Of a DNA stretch of 64,000 bases, positions 9,234-17,666 are shown one piece after another; the stretch's first letter is position 1, and the number at the start of each line of letters is the position of its first letter. The notes below the pieces were generated by a model that searched no databases, had not been told where the DNA came from, and worked only from the letters and a program-made list of their open reading frames with translations. The position numbers and the translations under genes are program-made. Source of the stretch: Candidatus Sulfotelmatobacter kueseliae (GTDB taxonomy: Bacteria > Acidobacteriota > Terriglobia > Terriglobales > Acidobacteriaceae); NCBI GenBank assembly GCA_900290255.1, contig OMOD01000150.1, forward strand, positions 6,917-70,916, in the 5' to 3' direction.

Positions 9234-10910
9234 CTACAGTTTCCTCGTCGCCTGGGCGATGCGCACCAGCGTCGTTTCTTTTCCCAGAACTTCCAGCGTT
9301 TCGAACAGCGGAGGGGCGTTCTTGCGGCCGCAGACGGCGACACGGATGGGCTGAAACATCTGTCCGGCCTTGAGCCCGAGTTCCTGCGCGGCGGCGCGCA
9401 GGGCTTGATCGAGCGGATCGTGCCGGAATTCGACGTCGGCCAGCACGGCTTGCGCCTTCTGCAAGACCTTCAGCGCCATCGCCGCGTCTCCCTTTTGCGG
9501 GACGAGTTCGGCCGGGTCGTAGGGCGGCAATTGATCGACGAAGAAGAAGTCCGCCGCAGTGAGCACGTCGCGCAGCAGACGGATGCGCTCGCGGATGAGC
9601 GGGGTGATCTGCAGCATTCTTTCAGGCGTAACGTCGAATCCCGCTTCGCGCACGATGGGCAGCAGGCGCCGGCTGAGGTCCTCGATGGGCAGGCCGCGGA
9701 TGTGCTCCGCGTTAAGCCAGAGCGCCTTGGGGTCGAAGGTGTCTTCAGGAGCAGAAGTGGAGCCCCGGACGCCCTCGTCCGGGGAGGCCTGGGCGGGTGA
9801 GGGCACCCGCCCCTCCACGTTTTCCTTGAAATTGACGACCGCGTTGGCCCGGTTGATGCCTTCGAGCGAGAAGGCGTCAATCAACTCCTGGAGGCTCATT
9901 CGCGTGCGGTCGTCCTTCGGCGACCAGCCCAGCAGGCAGAGGAAATTCACGAACGCCTCGGGCAGAAAGCCGGCGTTGCGATACGTGGTGACGCTCACGA
10001 CCGGGCCGTGGCGGCGCTTGGAAAGCTTGGTGCCATCCGGCGCGACCAGCAGCGGAAGGTGAGCAAACTGCGGCGGCGTAAATCCGGCGGCTTCAAAAAT
10101 CAGCACGTGCTTGAATGTGTTCGAGAGGTGGTCCTGCCCGCGAATAATGTGGCTGATGCGCAGGTCCGCGTCGTCGGCGCAGGAGGCTAAGTGATACGTG
10201 GGCATGCCATCGGAACGCAGCAGGGCAAAGTCTTCGATGTCGGCGGTTAATTTGTTCTGATCCCCATAGACCGCGTCATGAAAATGGACCCGCCACGCGC
10301 CTTCGGCGCGCTGGACGGCCGAGGGCGTAGTCCCTCCCCGGACGGGGGCGTCCGGGGCTCCCTGGGCGTCCGGGGCTCCCTGGGCGTCCGGGGCTCCCTG
10401 GACGGCGTCCGGGGCTCCCTTCGGCTGTCCCCACATCGTTTCATCTCTGGGCACGCGGAAGCGCAGGGCGAACGGCTCGCCGGCGGCGGCGCGGCGATCG
10501 CTTTCCGCGCGTGACAACTCGGGCATCCCGGGATTAAACAGCCAGGTTCCCTGGGCGCCGGATTTCTCGCTGTCGCCGGTGTGAGCGGGCGTGAAATCGC
10601 GATAAGCGAGTCCTTTCTGAAAGATCGCTTCGGCCATCTGGCGATGCAGCGCGCCTCGTTCCGACTGCTTGTACTCCTCATCCCAGCCCAGCCCCAGCCA
10701 CTTCAGGCCGTCAAAAATCGAGGTGACCGAAGCGTCGGTGTTGCGTTCCACGTCGGTATCGTCGAGCCGGAGAATCATCGTTCCGCCCGTCCGGCGGGCG
10801 TACAACCAATTGAAAATAAAGGTACGGGCGCTTCCCACATGAAGAAACCCGGTGGGTGAGGGGGCGAAGCGCACGCGCGGCTGGGCCGTACTGCTGGTTA
10901 ACTGGTTCAT
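9234..10910 (-). CDS. gltX: Glutamyl-tRNA synthetase with two palindrome-derived insertions
   Basis: 558 residues, longer than the usual 470-500. Class I motifs are intact: [16 protein letters not shown] (HIGH variant, residues 15-30) and [11 protein letters not shown] (residues 292-302). Two stretches do not belong to the family: residues about 162-205, with GAPDAQ hexapeptide repeats, and residues about 364-391, with [15 protein letters not shown]. Both are encoded by R1 palindromes (10334-10421 and 9758-9819). The inserts fall between conserved blocks and leave the frame intact, so the enzyme is probably active. It charges tRNA-Glu. Confidence 0.95.
   Translation of the reverse strand: MNQLTSSTAQPRVRFAPSPTGFLHVGSARTFIFNWLYARRTGGTMILRLDDTDVERNTDASVTSIFDGLKWLGLGWDEEYKQSERGALHRQMAEAIFQKGLAYRDFTPAHTGDSEKSGAQGTWLFNPGMPELSRAESDRRAAAGEPFALRFRVPRDETMWGQPKGAPDAVQGAPDAQGAPDAQGAPDAPVRGGTTPSAVQRAEGAWRVHFHDAVYGDQNKLTADIEDFALLRSDGMPTYHLASCADDADLRISHIIRGQDHLSNTFKHVLIFEAAGFTPPQFAHLPLLVAPDGTKLSKRRHGPVVSVTTYRNAGFLPEAFVNFLCLLGWSPKDDRTRMSLQELIDAFSLEGINRANAVVNFKENVEGRVPSPAQASPDEGVRGSTSAPEDTFDPKALWLNAEHIRGLPIEDLSRRLLPIVREAGFDVTPERMLQITPLIRERIRLLRDVLTAADFFFVDQLPPYDPAELVPQKGDAAMALKVLQKAQAVLADVEFRHDPLDQALRAAAQELGLKAGQMFQPIRVAVCGRKNAPPLFETLEVLGKETTLVRIAQATRKL
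9758..9819. repeat. R1 palindromes inside gltX (second insertion)
   Basis: GGAGCCCCGGACGCCCTCG followed by the inverted GGGCGGGTGAGGGCACCCGC. Read on the minus strand in frame it gives [19 protein letters not shown]. The reading frame continues on both sides into normal GluRS sequence. Confidence 0.85.
10334..10421. repeat. R1 palindrome plus 18-bp tandem units inside gltX
   Basis: A full R1 palindrome (CCCCGGACGGGGGCGTCC) is followed by GGGGCTCCCTGGGCGTCC units of 18 bp repeated about three times and one slightly different unit. On the minus strand each unit encodes GAPDAQ, so copy number can change without loss of frame. Confidence 0.85.
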
Positions 10911-11008
10911 TCGGAAGTCCCTAGCGATGGTACGGGCTAGGGAAATCGAGCGTCAAGCGGAGGCGATCCTGGCTTGCGGATGAATTGGAACGCAGACAAT
11001 CACTGTCG

Positions 11009-11050
11009 AGCTTCGCTCGACCGGACGGGCGGGGGCGCCCGTCCCCACAC
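11009..11050. repeat. R1-type palindromes between gltX and the GGDEF gene
   Basis: GAGCTTCGCTC, a small stem, directly precedes GGACGGGCGGGGGCGCCCGT and CCCCACAC. The same order (small stem, then a GC palindrome, then CCCCACA) recurs at 23815-23862, 31328-31404 and 41494-41539. Confidence 0.75.
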
Positions 11051-11189
11051 GGGCAGTGGTGCTGCGGTTGCATCAACTTTGCGGCACTGTACTTAAATCC
11101 TGTTGTGTTCGCCCACCGGCTGTGAAAACATTACGTTAACCACTTCCCACTGATCGCCCGGAATTCGGCCAACCGGCGTTGGCGGCCTT

Positions 11190-14100
11190 ATGAACAGCTT
11201 GGTTATCACCACGGTCGTAATCCCGGGTTTCGTTTCGCTGCTGCTGTTTCTTGTCTTCTGGTATCTCCACGAACAGAGCCGGCAATCCTATTTTCGGGCG
11301 TGGCAGCTGGCCTGGGCAGCGTACTCGCTGCACTACATCTTCGACGCGTTTCCGAAGTCTCCCATTGCATTTTTTCTCGGCGAACTTTTCCTGGTGGCGA
11401 TGGCGTTGTGCATCTTCGTTTCCACGCGGCTGATGCGCAGTTCGTATCGCTTCCGCTGGTACGACGCGGCCGTTGCCGTCCTGGGGATCACGCTCGCGGC
11501 CTGGACGCTCCACGGGCACATCATGAGTGGCGTGTTCCGGCCCGACGTCCAGCCGAGCATACGACTGGGCATTGGCCTGGCTGCCATTCTGTTGTATTGC
11601 TCTGCCGTCTTTTATCTGAACGGCCACAAGCGCGGATCGCTGGCCTTTGAGGTGCTGGGTGTGTCGCTGGCCTTGTGGGCTGTGCTGATGGGCGTGGGGC
11701 AGTTGCAGAATCCGTTGGGAGAAAATTTCGTCACCGCCAGCCGGCTGTTCGGCCCGGTGCCCCAGATGCTGCTGGGCATCGCCATGGTGATGGTGTTGTT
11801 TGAGAACCAGCGCAACGCGGTGCAGGAGAACACACTGGCATTGTCCACGCTGGGCGTGGACCCGCGGCGACTGCTTTTTGCCGAAGACCTGGTGCCCAGC
11901 ATGCAGGCCGCGCTGGAGCGGTTGATGACCGCTCTGCCCGCACGCCGCGCCGCCATCTTCATCACGGAACGCTGGCGGGGTTTGTTGCCCTCGGTGCAGC
12001 AGGGTTTTTCTCCCGGCTTCCTCGCAGCACTGGAAAGAAGCGGAGCCGGAGACTACATCTGCGAACTGGCCTACCGGCATGGCGGAGTCTTCACGGCCGA
12101 GGATCTGGCTGAGATCACCGAACCGCTGCCGGCGGCTTCGGTCGGGGTTTTTGCGGAATTCAGGCGGATTCTGATGGATGCCGATGTCCATCATCTGACG
12201 GCAGTCGCGCTGCAGACCCGGGAACACCATTATGGAGTCATCCTCTTCCCGCACCGCCAACGCCGGGCTTTCGGCTCGTCGGGTCCGCGTCTGATGGTCG
12301 GCCTGGCTTTGCAGCTGGGTCTCACGCTGGAAAACTATGTCGTCAGCCACGATGCCCATCGCCGCACGCAGGAGTACGAACTGCTGACCGAGATTGGAAA
12401 GGCCATCAGTTCGCGGCTCGATCAGGATGAAATTCTGCGCACGATTCAGGTGGAGCTGGGGCAGATTTTCGACACCAGCCATTTCTACATTGCGTTCCAG
12501 GAAGCGGAGGAAATCCGCTTCGAACTCGAGGTTCGGGATAACCGGGTCCTGCCCAAGCGCCGCCGTGAACTGCGCAATGCTTTTACCGAATATGTAATCC
12601 GCACCGGCGAATCGTTGCTCATCCGCTCTGACCTCGAGGCCACGCGCAAGCGTCTGGGGATCAGCCATGTACCGGAACGTCCGGCGAAATGCCTGATTGC
12701 CGCGCCCATTTTCGTCGGCAACAAGCCCTTCGGAGTGATGGTGGCCATGAATCCTGAAAGGGAATTTGTTTTCGAACAACGCGACCTGGATGTGCTGGTG
12801 ACCGCGGCCGGGCAGGTCTCGGTCGCGATGGAAAATGCACGCTTGTTTGCCGAAGAACAGCGTCGCTCCCGCCAGCTGGCTTTTCTCAATAATATTTCCC
12901 GCACCGCCATCTCCAGCGATGATCCCGCGCACCTGCTCAGCCAGATCGCGGGAGAGATTCATAAGAATTTTACTTTCGATCACATCGGCATCGGCTTGCT
13001 CGACTATGGGACCAAGGAAATCGAGATCAAGGCTGAGGCCGGCGCCACGGCGCATGCCACGGGCAAGCGCATTCCGCTGGGAACCGGCATCCTGGGCCGC
13101 GTGGCCCGTACCGGAGAACGCGCTTTGGTGCAGAATGCGCCGCCCGGCAGCCTGAGCGGCATTCTCCCGGATTCCCGCGGCGTGCTGTGCATTCCGATCA
13201 CCTATGGCGAGACTTTGCTCGGAGTGCTCAACGTCGAGAGCCGCGGCGAGAATACCTTCTCGCCCCAGGATGTGCTGATTCTGAACACTCTGGCCGACCT
13301 GCTGGCCACGGCCCTGCACAATGCTTTCGTCTTCCAGAAATTGCAACAGCAATCCATCACCGATGGACTGACCGGGATCAAGACACGCCGCTTTTTCTGG
13401 GAAGCGTTGTCGGCGGAGTGGAAGCGCGCCTCGCGCTCCGGACGCCCGTTCTCCGTGGTGCTGATTGATCTCGACAAATTCAAGGAAGTCAATGACACCC
13501 TGGGCCACTTCGAGGGCGACCTGGTGCTGGCCCGCGTGGGGCGACTGCTGGAGCAGAAGTCGCGGCAGTCGAACGTTGTGGCGCGCTATGGCGGCGATGA
13601 GTTCATCATCCTGATGCCCGAGACCGGGGCGGAACAGGCCCAGGTGCTGGCCGAACGCCTGCGCCAGTGGCTGGCCACCGATCCCATGCTGGGCGAACAC
13701 CACGTCACCGGCAGCTTCGGCGTGGCCAGTTTTCCCATGCATGGATTTTCCATTGAAGACATCATCCGGGTGGCCGATGCCGGCATGTATGTGTCCAAGC
13801 GCTCGGGAGGAAACCTGGTCTCGACGGCGCAGGAATTTGCCGAGGGGCAGGATTTCGCCCAGCAGCGCCAGCAGATTTCGGCCTATATTGAGGGCTTTCT
13901 GCAGCGCGAGCACACCGGCCCCGAGCAACTGGAAGAGTTGACCTCTACCCTGTTCAAACTCTGCGGCGGTGAGGAAGACTGCAACGTCGCCGTGCTCAAG
14001 GAAGCCATCGAATCTTTGAGCCGGGCCGCCGAGTCGCGCGAGTTGCAGACGGCGGGCCACGGCGACCTGGTGGCGCGCTACACCGGAGTGGTAGCGCGGG

Positions 14101-14570
14101 CTCTGGGTTTGTCGCCGGAGGAAACGGCCGATCTGGTCTATGCCGCCCGCGTGCACGACGTAGGCAAGATCTTTGTGCCCGAGGGCATCCTCAACAAGCC
14201 CGGCCCGCTCAGCGAGAAAGAGCTCATCGAGCTCCGCATGCACGCCCACGTGGGAGCGGAGATCGTGGGCGTCATCCCGCACAGCGCCATGATGCGGGAA
14301 GCGGTCGAGCATCACCACCAGCGCTTCGACGGCTCGGGCTATCCCGACGGCCTGAAGGGTGAGCAGATTCCGCTGTGGGCGCGCATTATCGGCCTGGCCG
14401 ACACCTACGCCAACATGGTCACCGAAGAATCTTTCTCGTCGGCCAGGACGCCGGAGCAGGCGTTTGACGAACTATCCCAGATGAGCGGCACGCGCTTCGA
14501 CGGCATGCTAGTGCGGCTGCTGCTGCGCGGGCTGAAGTCGGAGCGGACGCCGTCCGGATCGGGAAGCTGA
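11190..14570 (+). CDS. Membrane GAF-GGDEF-HD-GYP protein (c-di-GMP synthesis and breakdown)
   Basis: 1126 residues. About seven hydrophobic helices (residues 5-205) form a membrane sensor. GAF-like domains follow (about 220-400, 395-560, 570-720), then a diguanylate cyclase with RYGGDEFIIL near residue 800 and an HD-GYP phosphodiesterase with VHDVGK near 988 and HHQRFDGSGYPDG near 1041. Both active motifs look intact. The product-inhibition site before GGDEF reads RQSN instead of RXXD, so feedback by c-di-GMP may be weak. Having both activities behind several GAF domains suggests a signal-switched enzyme. A frame of 1060 codons on the opposite strand is a shadow. Confidence 0.95.
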   Translation: MNSLVITTVVIPGFVSLLLFLVFWYLHEQSRQSYFRAWQLAWAAYSLHYIFDAFPKSPIAFFLGELFLVAMALCIFVSTRLMRSSYRFRWYDAAVAVLGITLAAWTLHGHIMSGVFRPDVQPSIRLGIGLAAILLYCSAVFYLNGHKRGSLAFEVLGVSLALWAVLMGVGQLQNPLGENFVTASRLFGPVPQMLLGIAMVMVLFENQRNAVQENTLALSTLGVDPRRLLFAEDLVPSMQAALERLMTALPARRAAIFITERWRGLLPSVQQGFSPGFLAALERSGAGDYICELAYRHGGVFTAEDLAEITEPLPAASVGVFAEFRRILMDADVHHLTAVALQTREHHYGVILFPHRQRRAFGSSGPRLMVGLALQLGLTLENYVVSHDAHRRTQEYELLTEIGKAISSRLDQDEILRTIQVELGQIFDTSHFYIAFQEAEEIRFELEVRDNRVLPKRRRELRNAFTEYVIRTGESLLIRSDLEATRKRLGISHVPERPAKCLIAAPIFVGNKPFGVMVAMNPEREFVFEQRDLDVLVTAAGQVSVAMENARLFAEEQRRSRQLAFLNNISRTAISSDDPAHLLSQIAGEIHKNFTFDHIGIGLLDYGTKEIEIKAEAGATAHATGKRIPLGTGILGRVARTGERALVQNAPPGSLSGILPDSRGVLCIPITYGETLLGVLNVESRGENTFSPQDVLILNTLADLLATALHNAFVFQKLQQQSITDGLTGIKTRRFFWEALSAEWKRASRSGRPFSVVLIDLDKFKEVNDTLGHFEGDLVLARVGRLLEQKSRQSNVVARYGGDEFIILMPETGAEQAQVLAERLRQWLATDPMLGEHHVTGSFGVASFPMHGFSIEDIIRVADAGMYVSKRSGGNLVSTAQEFAEGQDFAQQRQQISAYIEGFLQREHTGPEQLEELTSTLFKLCGGEEDCNVAVLKEAIESLSRAAESRELQTAGHGDLVARYTGVVARALGLSPEETADLVYAARVHDVGKIFVPEGILNKPGPLSEKELIELRMHAHVGAEIVGVIPHSAMMREAVEHHHQRFDGSGYPDGLKGEQIPLWARIIGLADTYANMVTEESFSSARTPEQAFDELSQMSGTRFDGMLVRLLLRGLKSERTPSGSGS

Positions 14571-14652
14571 CTCTTCAGACGTCAGACCTTAGCCCTCAGA
14601 CCCCGAACGTCGGCTGGAGCACAAGTCCCTCGGCTCGGCACCAAAGCGGTGG

Positions 14653-14698
14653 GAGATCCCTCGTCCCGCTGGTGAAAACGCGGGACTTCGGGATGACG
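14653..14698. repeat. R4 half element
   Basis: AGATCCCTCGTCCCGCTGG to CTTCGGGATGACG. This matches the right half of the long R4 elements at 53411-53525 and 55202-55316, so it is a solo half copy in the gap between the GGDEF gene and the dehydrogenase gene. Confidence 0.7.
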
Positions 14699-14792
14699 CA
14701 GTCGAAGAAGGTAGATGGTCAAAATTCAAACTGAGCCAGGATCGCCCCGCTTCGCTTGCCATACGCACCGGGAAACGGGAAACTAATCTGCT

Positions 14793-15575
14793 ATGTCCAT
14801 TCCTCTTTCTCTCTCTGGCAAGGTTGCACTCATCTCCGGCGGATCGCGGGGCATCGGCGCGGCTTGCGTCCGCATGTTTGCGGCCGCCGGCGCCCAAGTC
14901 GTCTTCAGCTATCGCAGCGCCCGCGCGCAGGCGGAGGCGCTGGCCAAGGAATGCGGCGCCGACCGGTGCGTTCCCGTGGCCTGCGATTTGAATAATCCGG
15001 AAGCGGGCCGCGAGCTGGTGGCCGAGACCGTCAGGCATTTCGGCCGGCTCGATATCCTCATCGCCAACCATGGCGTCTGGCCGGCGGAAGACGTCCCCAT
15101 CGACCGCATGCCCGATGCGCAATGGCGCTCGACTCTGTCCATCAATCTGGACGGCGTGTTCGGCCTGGCCAAACACGGCATCGCCCAAATGAAGGCTCAA
15201 CCCCGAAAGGGCGCGGTGGCCGGGCACATCGTTCTGATCAGTTCGACCAGCGGACAGCGGGGCGAGGCCTTCCACTGCGATTATTCCGCCAGCAAGGGCG
15301 CGCTCATCAGCATGACCAAGAGTCTTGCCACCGAGCTGGCTTCGGCGGCCATCTATGTGAACTGCGTGGCCCCCGGTTGGGTGGACACTGACATGAGTGC
15401 GGCCGCCCTGGCGGATGCAAAAACCGGCGATACCATCCGCCGCACCATCCCCCTGGGCCGCGTGGGCACGCCGGAGGAGATTGCCGCTCCCGTGCTGTTT
15501 CTGTGCACCGACTACGCCGGCTTCATTACCGGAGAAGTCTTCAACGTGAATGGCGGTGCGGTGCTGGTGGGGTAG
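14793..15575 (+). CDS. Short-chain dehydrogenase/reductase (FabG-like)
   Basis: 260 residues with a Rossmann fold. The cofactor motif is GGSRGIG (16-22), the structural motif is ANHG (91-94, NNAG in most members), and the catalytic set is Asn118, Ser150/151, Tyr164 and Lys168 in DYSASKGALISMTKS. An acidic residue at the end of strand beta-2 is not seen, and SYRSARAQ there suggests NADP(H). The C-terminus VFNVNGGAVLVG is typical of FabG-like enzymes. It could be a 3-oxoacyl-ACP reductase or a sugar/alcohol dehydrogenase; neighbours give no decision. It is transcribed alone. Confidence 0.9.
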   Translation: MSIPLSLSGKVALISGGSRGIGAACVRMFAAAGAQVVFSYRSARAQAEALAKECGADRCVPVACDLNNPEAGRELVAETVRHFGRLDILIANHGVWPAEDVPIDRMPDAQWRSTLSINLDGVFGLAKHGIAQMKAQPRKGAVAGHIVLISSTSGQRGEAFHCDYSASKGALISMTKSLATELASAAIYVNCVAPGWVDTDMSAAALADAKTGDTIRRTIPLGRVGTPEEIAAPVLFLCTDYAGFITGEVFNVNGGAVLVG

Positions 15576-15682
15576 AAGCGGGGCAATCGCCCGAAAAAAG
15601 AGTTGGGGCTGAGTTTGCGTTTCGGCCATTTCCTGCATCGAAGGGAGTAGGAACTTTCGGGTGATGGCGCACTTTGATATGG

Positions 15683-15792
15683 AAGCGAGCCAAGCGCGCC
15701 CTTCGGTCGCTGCGCTCGCTCAGGGCAGGCTCCGTGGTTCGCCGGCTCGCCCAGATCCCTCGCTGCGCAACGAACGCTTGCTCGGGATGACA
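15683..15792. repeat. R4-like composite element
   Basis: Contains GCCCTTCGGTCGCTGCGC, the GCTCAGGGCAGGCT motif shared with R3 copies, and the R4 right half CAGATCCCTCGC to CTCGGGATGAC. It lies in the gap before the LolA-like gene. Confidence 0.65.
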
Positions 15793-15860
15793 AGCAAGCA
15801 GGCAGAAAGTCCACAAGAAACGCTACAATTCTGATTGGGCTCATCACTCCTTTACACCTA

Positions 15861-16715
15861 ATGCGACGGCTACTCCCGATCCTGGTTCTGTTGGGTTCGG
15901 TCTGGTCCCACGCTGCGGGACAGGCCCAGAACGTGTCTGCCCCGGCGCCACCACAAACGGCTTCCACGGCCAAGACCACTTCGACCGCGCCTCCGGAAGA
16001 CGAAAACACGCGCAAAGCGAAAGAGTTGGTTCAGCAAGGCATTCAGGCCCTGGGCGGACCGGCTTACCTCAACATTCGTGACCGCGAACAGAGTGGGCGC
16101 GGTTATGTTCTGCATCACGGCCGGCAAGAGGGGCAGGGCGTGCTGTTCTGGAGTTTCAGCCAGTTTCCCGACAAGGAGCGGGTGGAACTCACCAAGGAGC
16201 GCGACGTTGCCGAGCTGTATGTGGGGGACAAGGGATACGAGATCACCTACAAGGGCGCTCGTCCCCCGGAGAAGAAGGATCTGGACGATTACCTGCGCCA
16301 GCGCCATTTCTCGCTCGACACCGTCCTGCGCACCTGGGTCAACGATCCCGCCGTTTTGTTTCTGTTTGATGGCAACGCCATCGCGGCTGAGCACTCGGCG
16401 CTGCAGGTTACGCTCATCAATGCCAAGAACGAAAGCGTTACGCTCTACTTCGACGCTGATACCCACCTCCCGGTAAAGAAGACGTTCACCTGGCGTGACC
16501 CGGTAGACCGGCAGAAGAACGTGGAAGAGGAGATTTACGACAACTATCGGCAGGTCTCGGGCGTGACGGTTCCCTACAACGTCACCCGCTACTTCAATGG
16601 CGACATGTCCCACGAACGGTTCTTTTTCAACGTGACCATCAACCAGGGTCTCGACCAGGCCATGTTCGACCCCAACTCTGGCTACGATCCCAACAAGCCG
16701 GCGAAGAAGAAGTGA
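15861..16715 (+). CDS. Secreted LolA/LppX-like protein of unknown role
   Basis: 284 residues. A signal peptide (MRRLLPILVLLGSVWSHAAG) is followed by a Pro/Thr/Ala linker and a domain starting AKELVQQGIQALGGPAYLNI, which in many acidobacterial proteins opens an outer-membrane lipoprotein-sorting-like fold. The beta-rich part has VTLYFDADTHLPVKKTFTW and the ending VSGVTVPYNVTRYFNGD, the usual pattern of these unclassified periplasmic proteins. No enzyme motif is visible. A lipid- or lipoprotein-binding role is possible by fold only. Confidence 0.75.
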   Translation: MRRLLPILVLLGSVWSHAAGQAQNVSAPAPPQTASTAKTTSTAPPEDENTRKAKELVQQGIQALGGPAYLNIRDREQSGRGYVLHHGRQEGQGVLFWSFSQFPDKERVELTKERDVAELYVGDKGYEITYKGARPPEKKDLDDYLRQRHFSLDTVLRTWVNDPAVLFLFDGNAIAAEHSALQVTLINAKNESVTLYFDADTHLPVKKTFTWRDPVDRQKNVEEEIYDNYRQVSGVTVPYNVTRYFNGDMSHERFFFNVTINQGLDQAMFDPNSGYDPNKPAKKK

Positions 16716-16803
16716 CTTCCTGCCCTTCGCGGACCCTCTGGGCAGGGATTCTTCGACTCGCGATCCACCCACCCTGATGTCGCAAAGAATTGTTTGGCTA
16801 CTG

Positions 16804-16853
16804 CTCCCCCGGACGAGGGCGTCCGGGGCTCCAAATTGCGTCCGGGGCTCCAA
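16804..16853. repeat. R1 palindrome with half unit
   Basis: CCCCGGACGAGGGCGTCC followed by GGGGCTCCAAATTGCGTCC and GGGGCTCCAAAA. Nearly the same as 8417-8470. It sits between convergent genes. Confidence 0.85.
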
Positions 16854-16863
16854 AAGCGCGACG

Positions 16864-17268
16864 TTAGGATGGGGCACACGGCCGTTCAGTAGTATTCGAT
16901 GTGGCCCGCACTGCAACATCCACGTCTACACCTTTTTCGTCTTCCAAGTCCTCAATAACTTTCCTCGCGTTTCGCCAATCTCTCCGCGCGAATACCGCGA
17001 AGGCAAGAGACAGGCATCCCATAAGGATCGTCGTAAGCACAAAGTACATTTTGACGGGTTCAACGAGGCCACCTGTAAAATCGGTTATCAACAAAGATAA
17101 GAACGCCCCGAAAAACAGGCTGAACAGTCCCAGGGATGGCGAACTGTACCCTTCAACAAGACGGTCGATCTCCTGTTTTAGAAGGAGAAGCATTTTGAGT
17201 CTTCTCCTCGCGACCGTGGTCTGAACCAGCGGTTCCTCTCCTGGACCAATGCGAGGGGTTTCGCTCAT
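16864..17268 (-). CDS. Small two-helix membrane protein, unknown
   Basis: 134 residues. A basic N-terminal part (ARRRLKMLLLLKQEIDRLVE) is followed by two hydrophobic segments, SLGLFSLFFGAFLSLLIT and MYFVLTTILMGCLSLAFAVF, and a charged tail. The ATG lies immediately after the TAA of the upstream zinc-ribbon gene (no gap), so the two are almost surely co-translated. I do not recognise the family. The coding call rests on the coupling, the membrane pattern and sensible composition. Confidence 0.65.
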   Translation of the reverse strand: MSETPRIGPGEEPLVQTTVARRRLKMLLLLKQEIDRLVEGYSSPSLGLFSLFFGAFLSLLITDFTGGLVEPVKMYFVLTTILMGCLSLAFAVFARRDWRNARKVIEDLEDEKGVDVDVAVRATSNTTERPCAPS

Positions 17269-17535
17269 TTATAGATATTCCTTTGCCAGAGATGGCAGCA
17301 AGACAGCAAGGCTGATGAAATGCGTATTGCCACACGTTTTGCAGATCATCGCGGCGCAAGGGTGTGCGCTGGCATGCATACTGGTGCCGTACTCCGAACG
17401 CATTTGGTAGCGAAAGGTGAATGCGCCGGGAGGAACCTCCCAGTCGGAATGCCCACAAAGGGGACACTGCGGGGAGGGTATTTTTTCTTGGAGCGCAGCA
17501 ATTACCTTGGACTGGAAACTTGACTGGTCGGCCAT
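17269..17535 (-). CDS. Small zinc-ribbon protein, unknown
   Basis: 88 residues from the ATG at 17535 (MADQSSFQSKVIAAL); an upstream in-frame start at 17601 adds an unconvincing N-terminus. Two cysteine knuckles, CPLCGHSDW and CKTCGNTHF, form a zinc ribbon, and the C-terminus is hydrophobic (FISLAVLLPSL). The gene is followed without a gap by the two-helix membrane protein. It may be a small nucleic-acid- or protein-binding factor working with that membrane partner, but no function is known to me. Confidence 0.7.
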   Translation of the reverse strand: MADQSSFQSKVIAALQEKIPSPQCPLCGHSDWEVPPGAFTFRYQMRSEYGTSMHASAHPCAAMICKTCGNTHFISLAVLLPSLAKEYL

Positions 17536-17631
17536 GCGGGGGATTGTACGTCCCCCCTGCTTGCGCGTCGAGGGCTGCACAAAAAGGCAGGTAACCTGCA
17601 CAAGAAATTACCCTTTTCGGAGGGTTCCTGG

Positions 17632-17654
17632 GCAAAGCCACGAAGTGTGGCTTT
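17632..17654. repeat. Left 23-bp flanking repeat of the accessory island
   Basis: The 23 bases start GCAAAGCCACGAAGTGTGG and end CTTT; an identical copy in the same orientation is at 20057-20079. The unit is itself a hairpin (AAAGCCAC, loop GAAGT, GTGGCTTT). It may be a target duplication, an attachment site or a repeated terminator. See the island entry. Confidence 0.8.
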
Positions 17655-17666
17655 GCACATAAACTG

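Noticed and set aside
8765-9343. Arg/Pro/Ser-rich frames with EPRTPSSGE-type peptides
   Set aside because: They are translations of R1 palindromes between genes, with no ribosome site. Inside gltX and others similar peptides are accepted only because conserved enzyme sequence lies on both sides.
10334-10421. CRISPR-like direct repeats
   Set aside because: The units are 18 bp, adjacent without spacers, and in frame within gltX; no cas genes are present in the window.
11136-14318. A 1060-codon open frame antisense to the GGDEF/HD-GYP gene
   Set aside because: Its sequence is Gln/His/Arg-rich without recognisable domains, while the plus strand has clear GAF, GGDEF and HD-GYP motifs.
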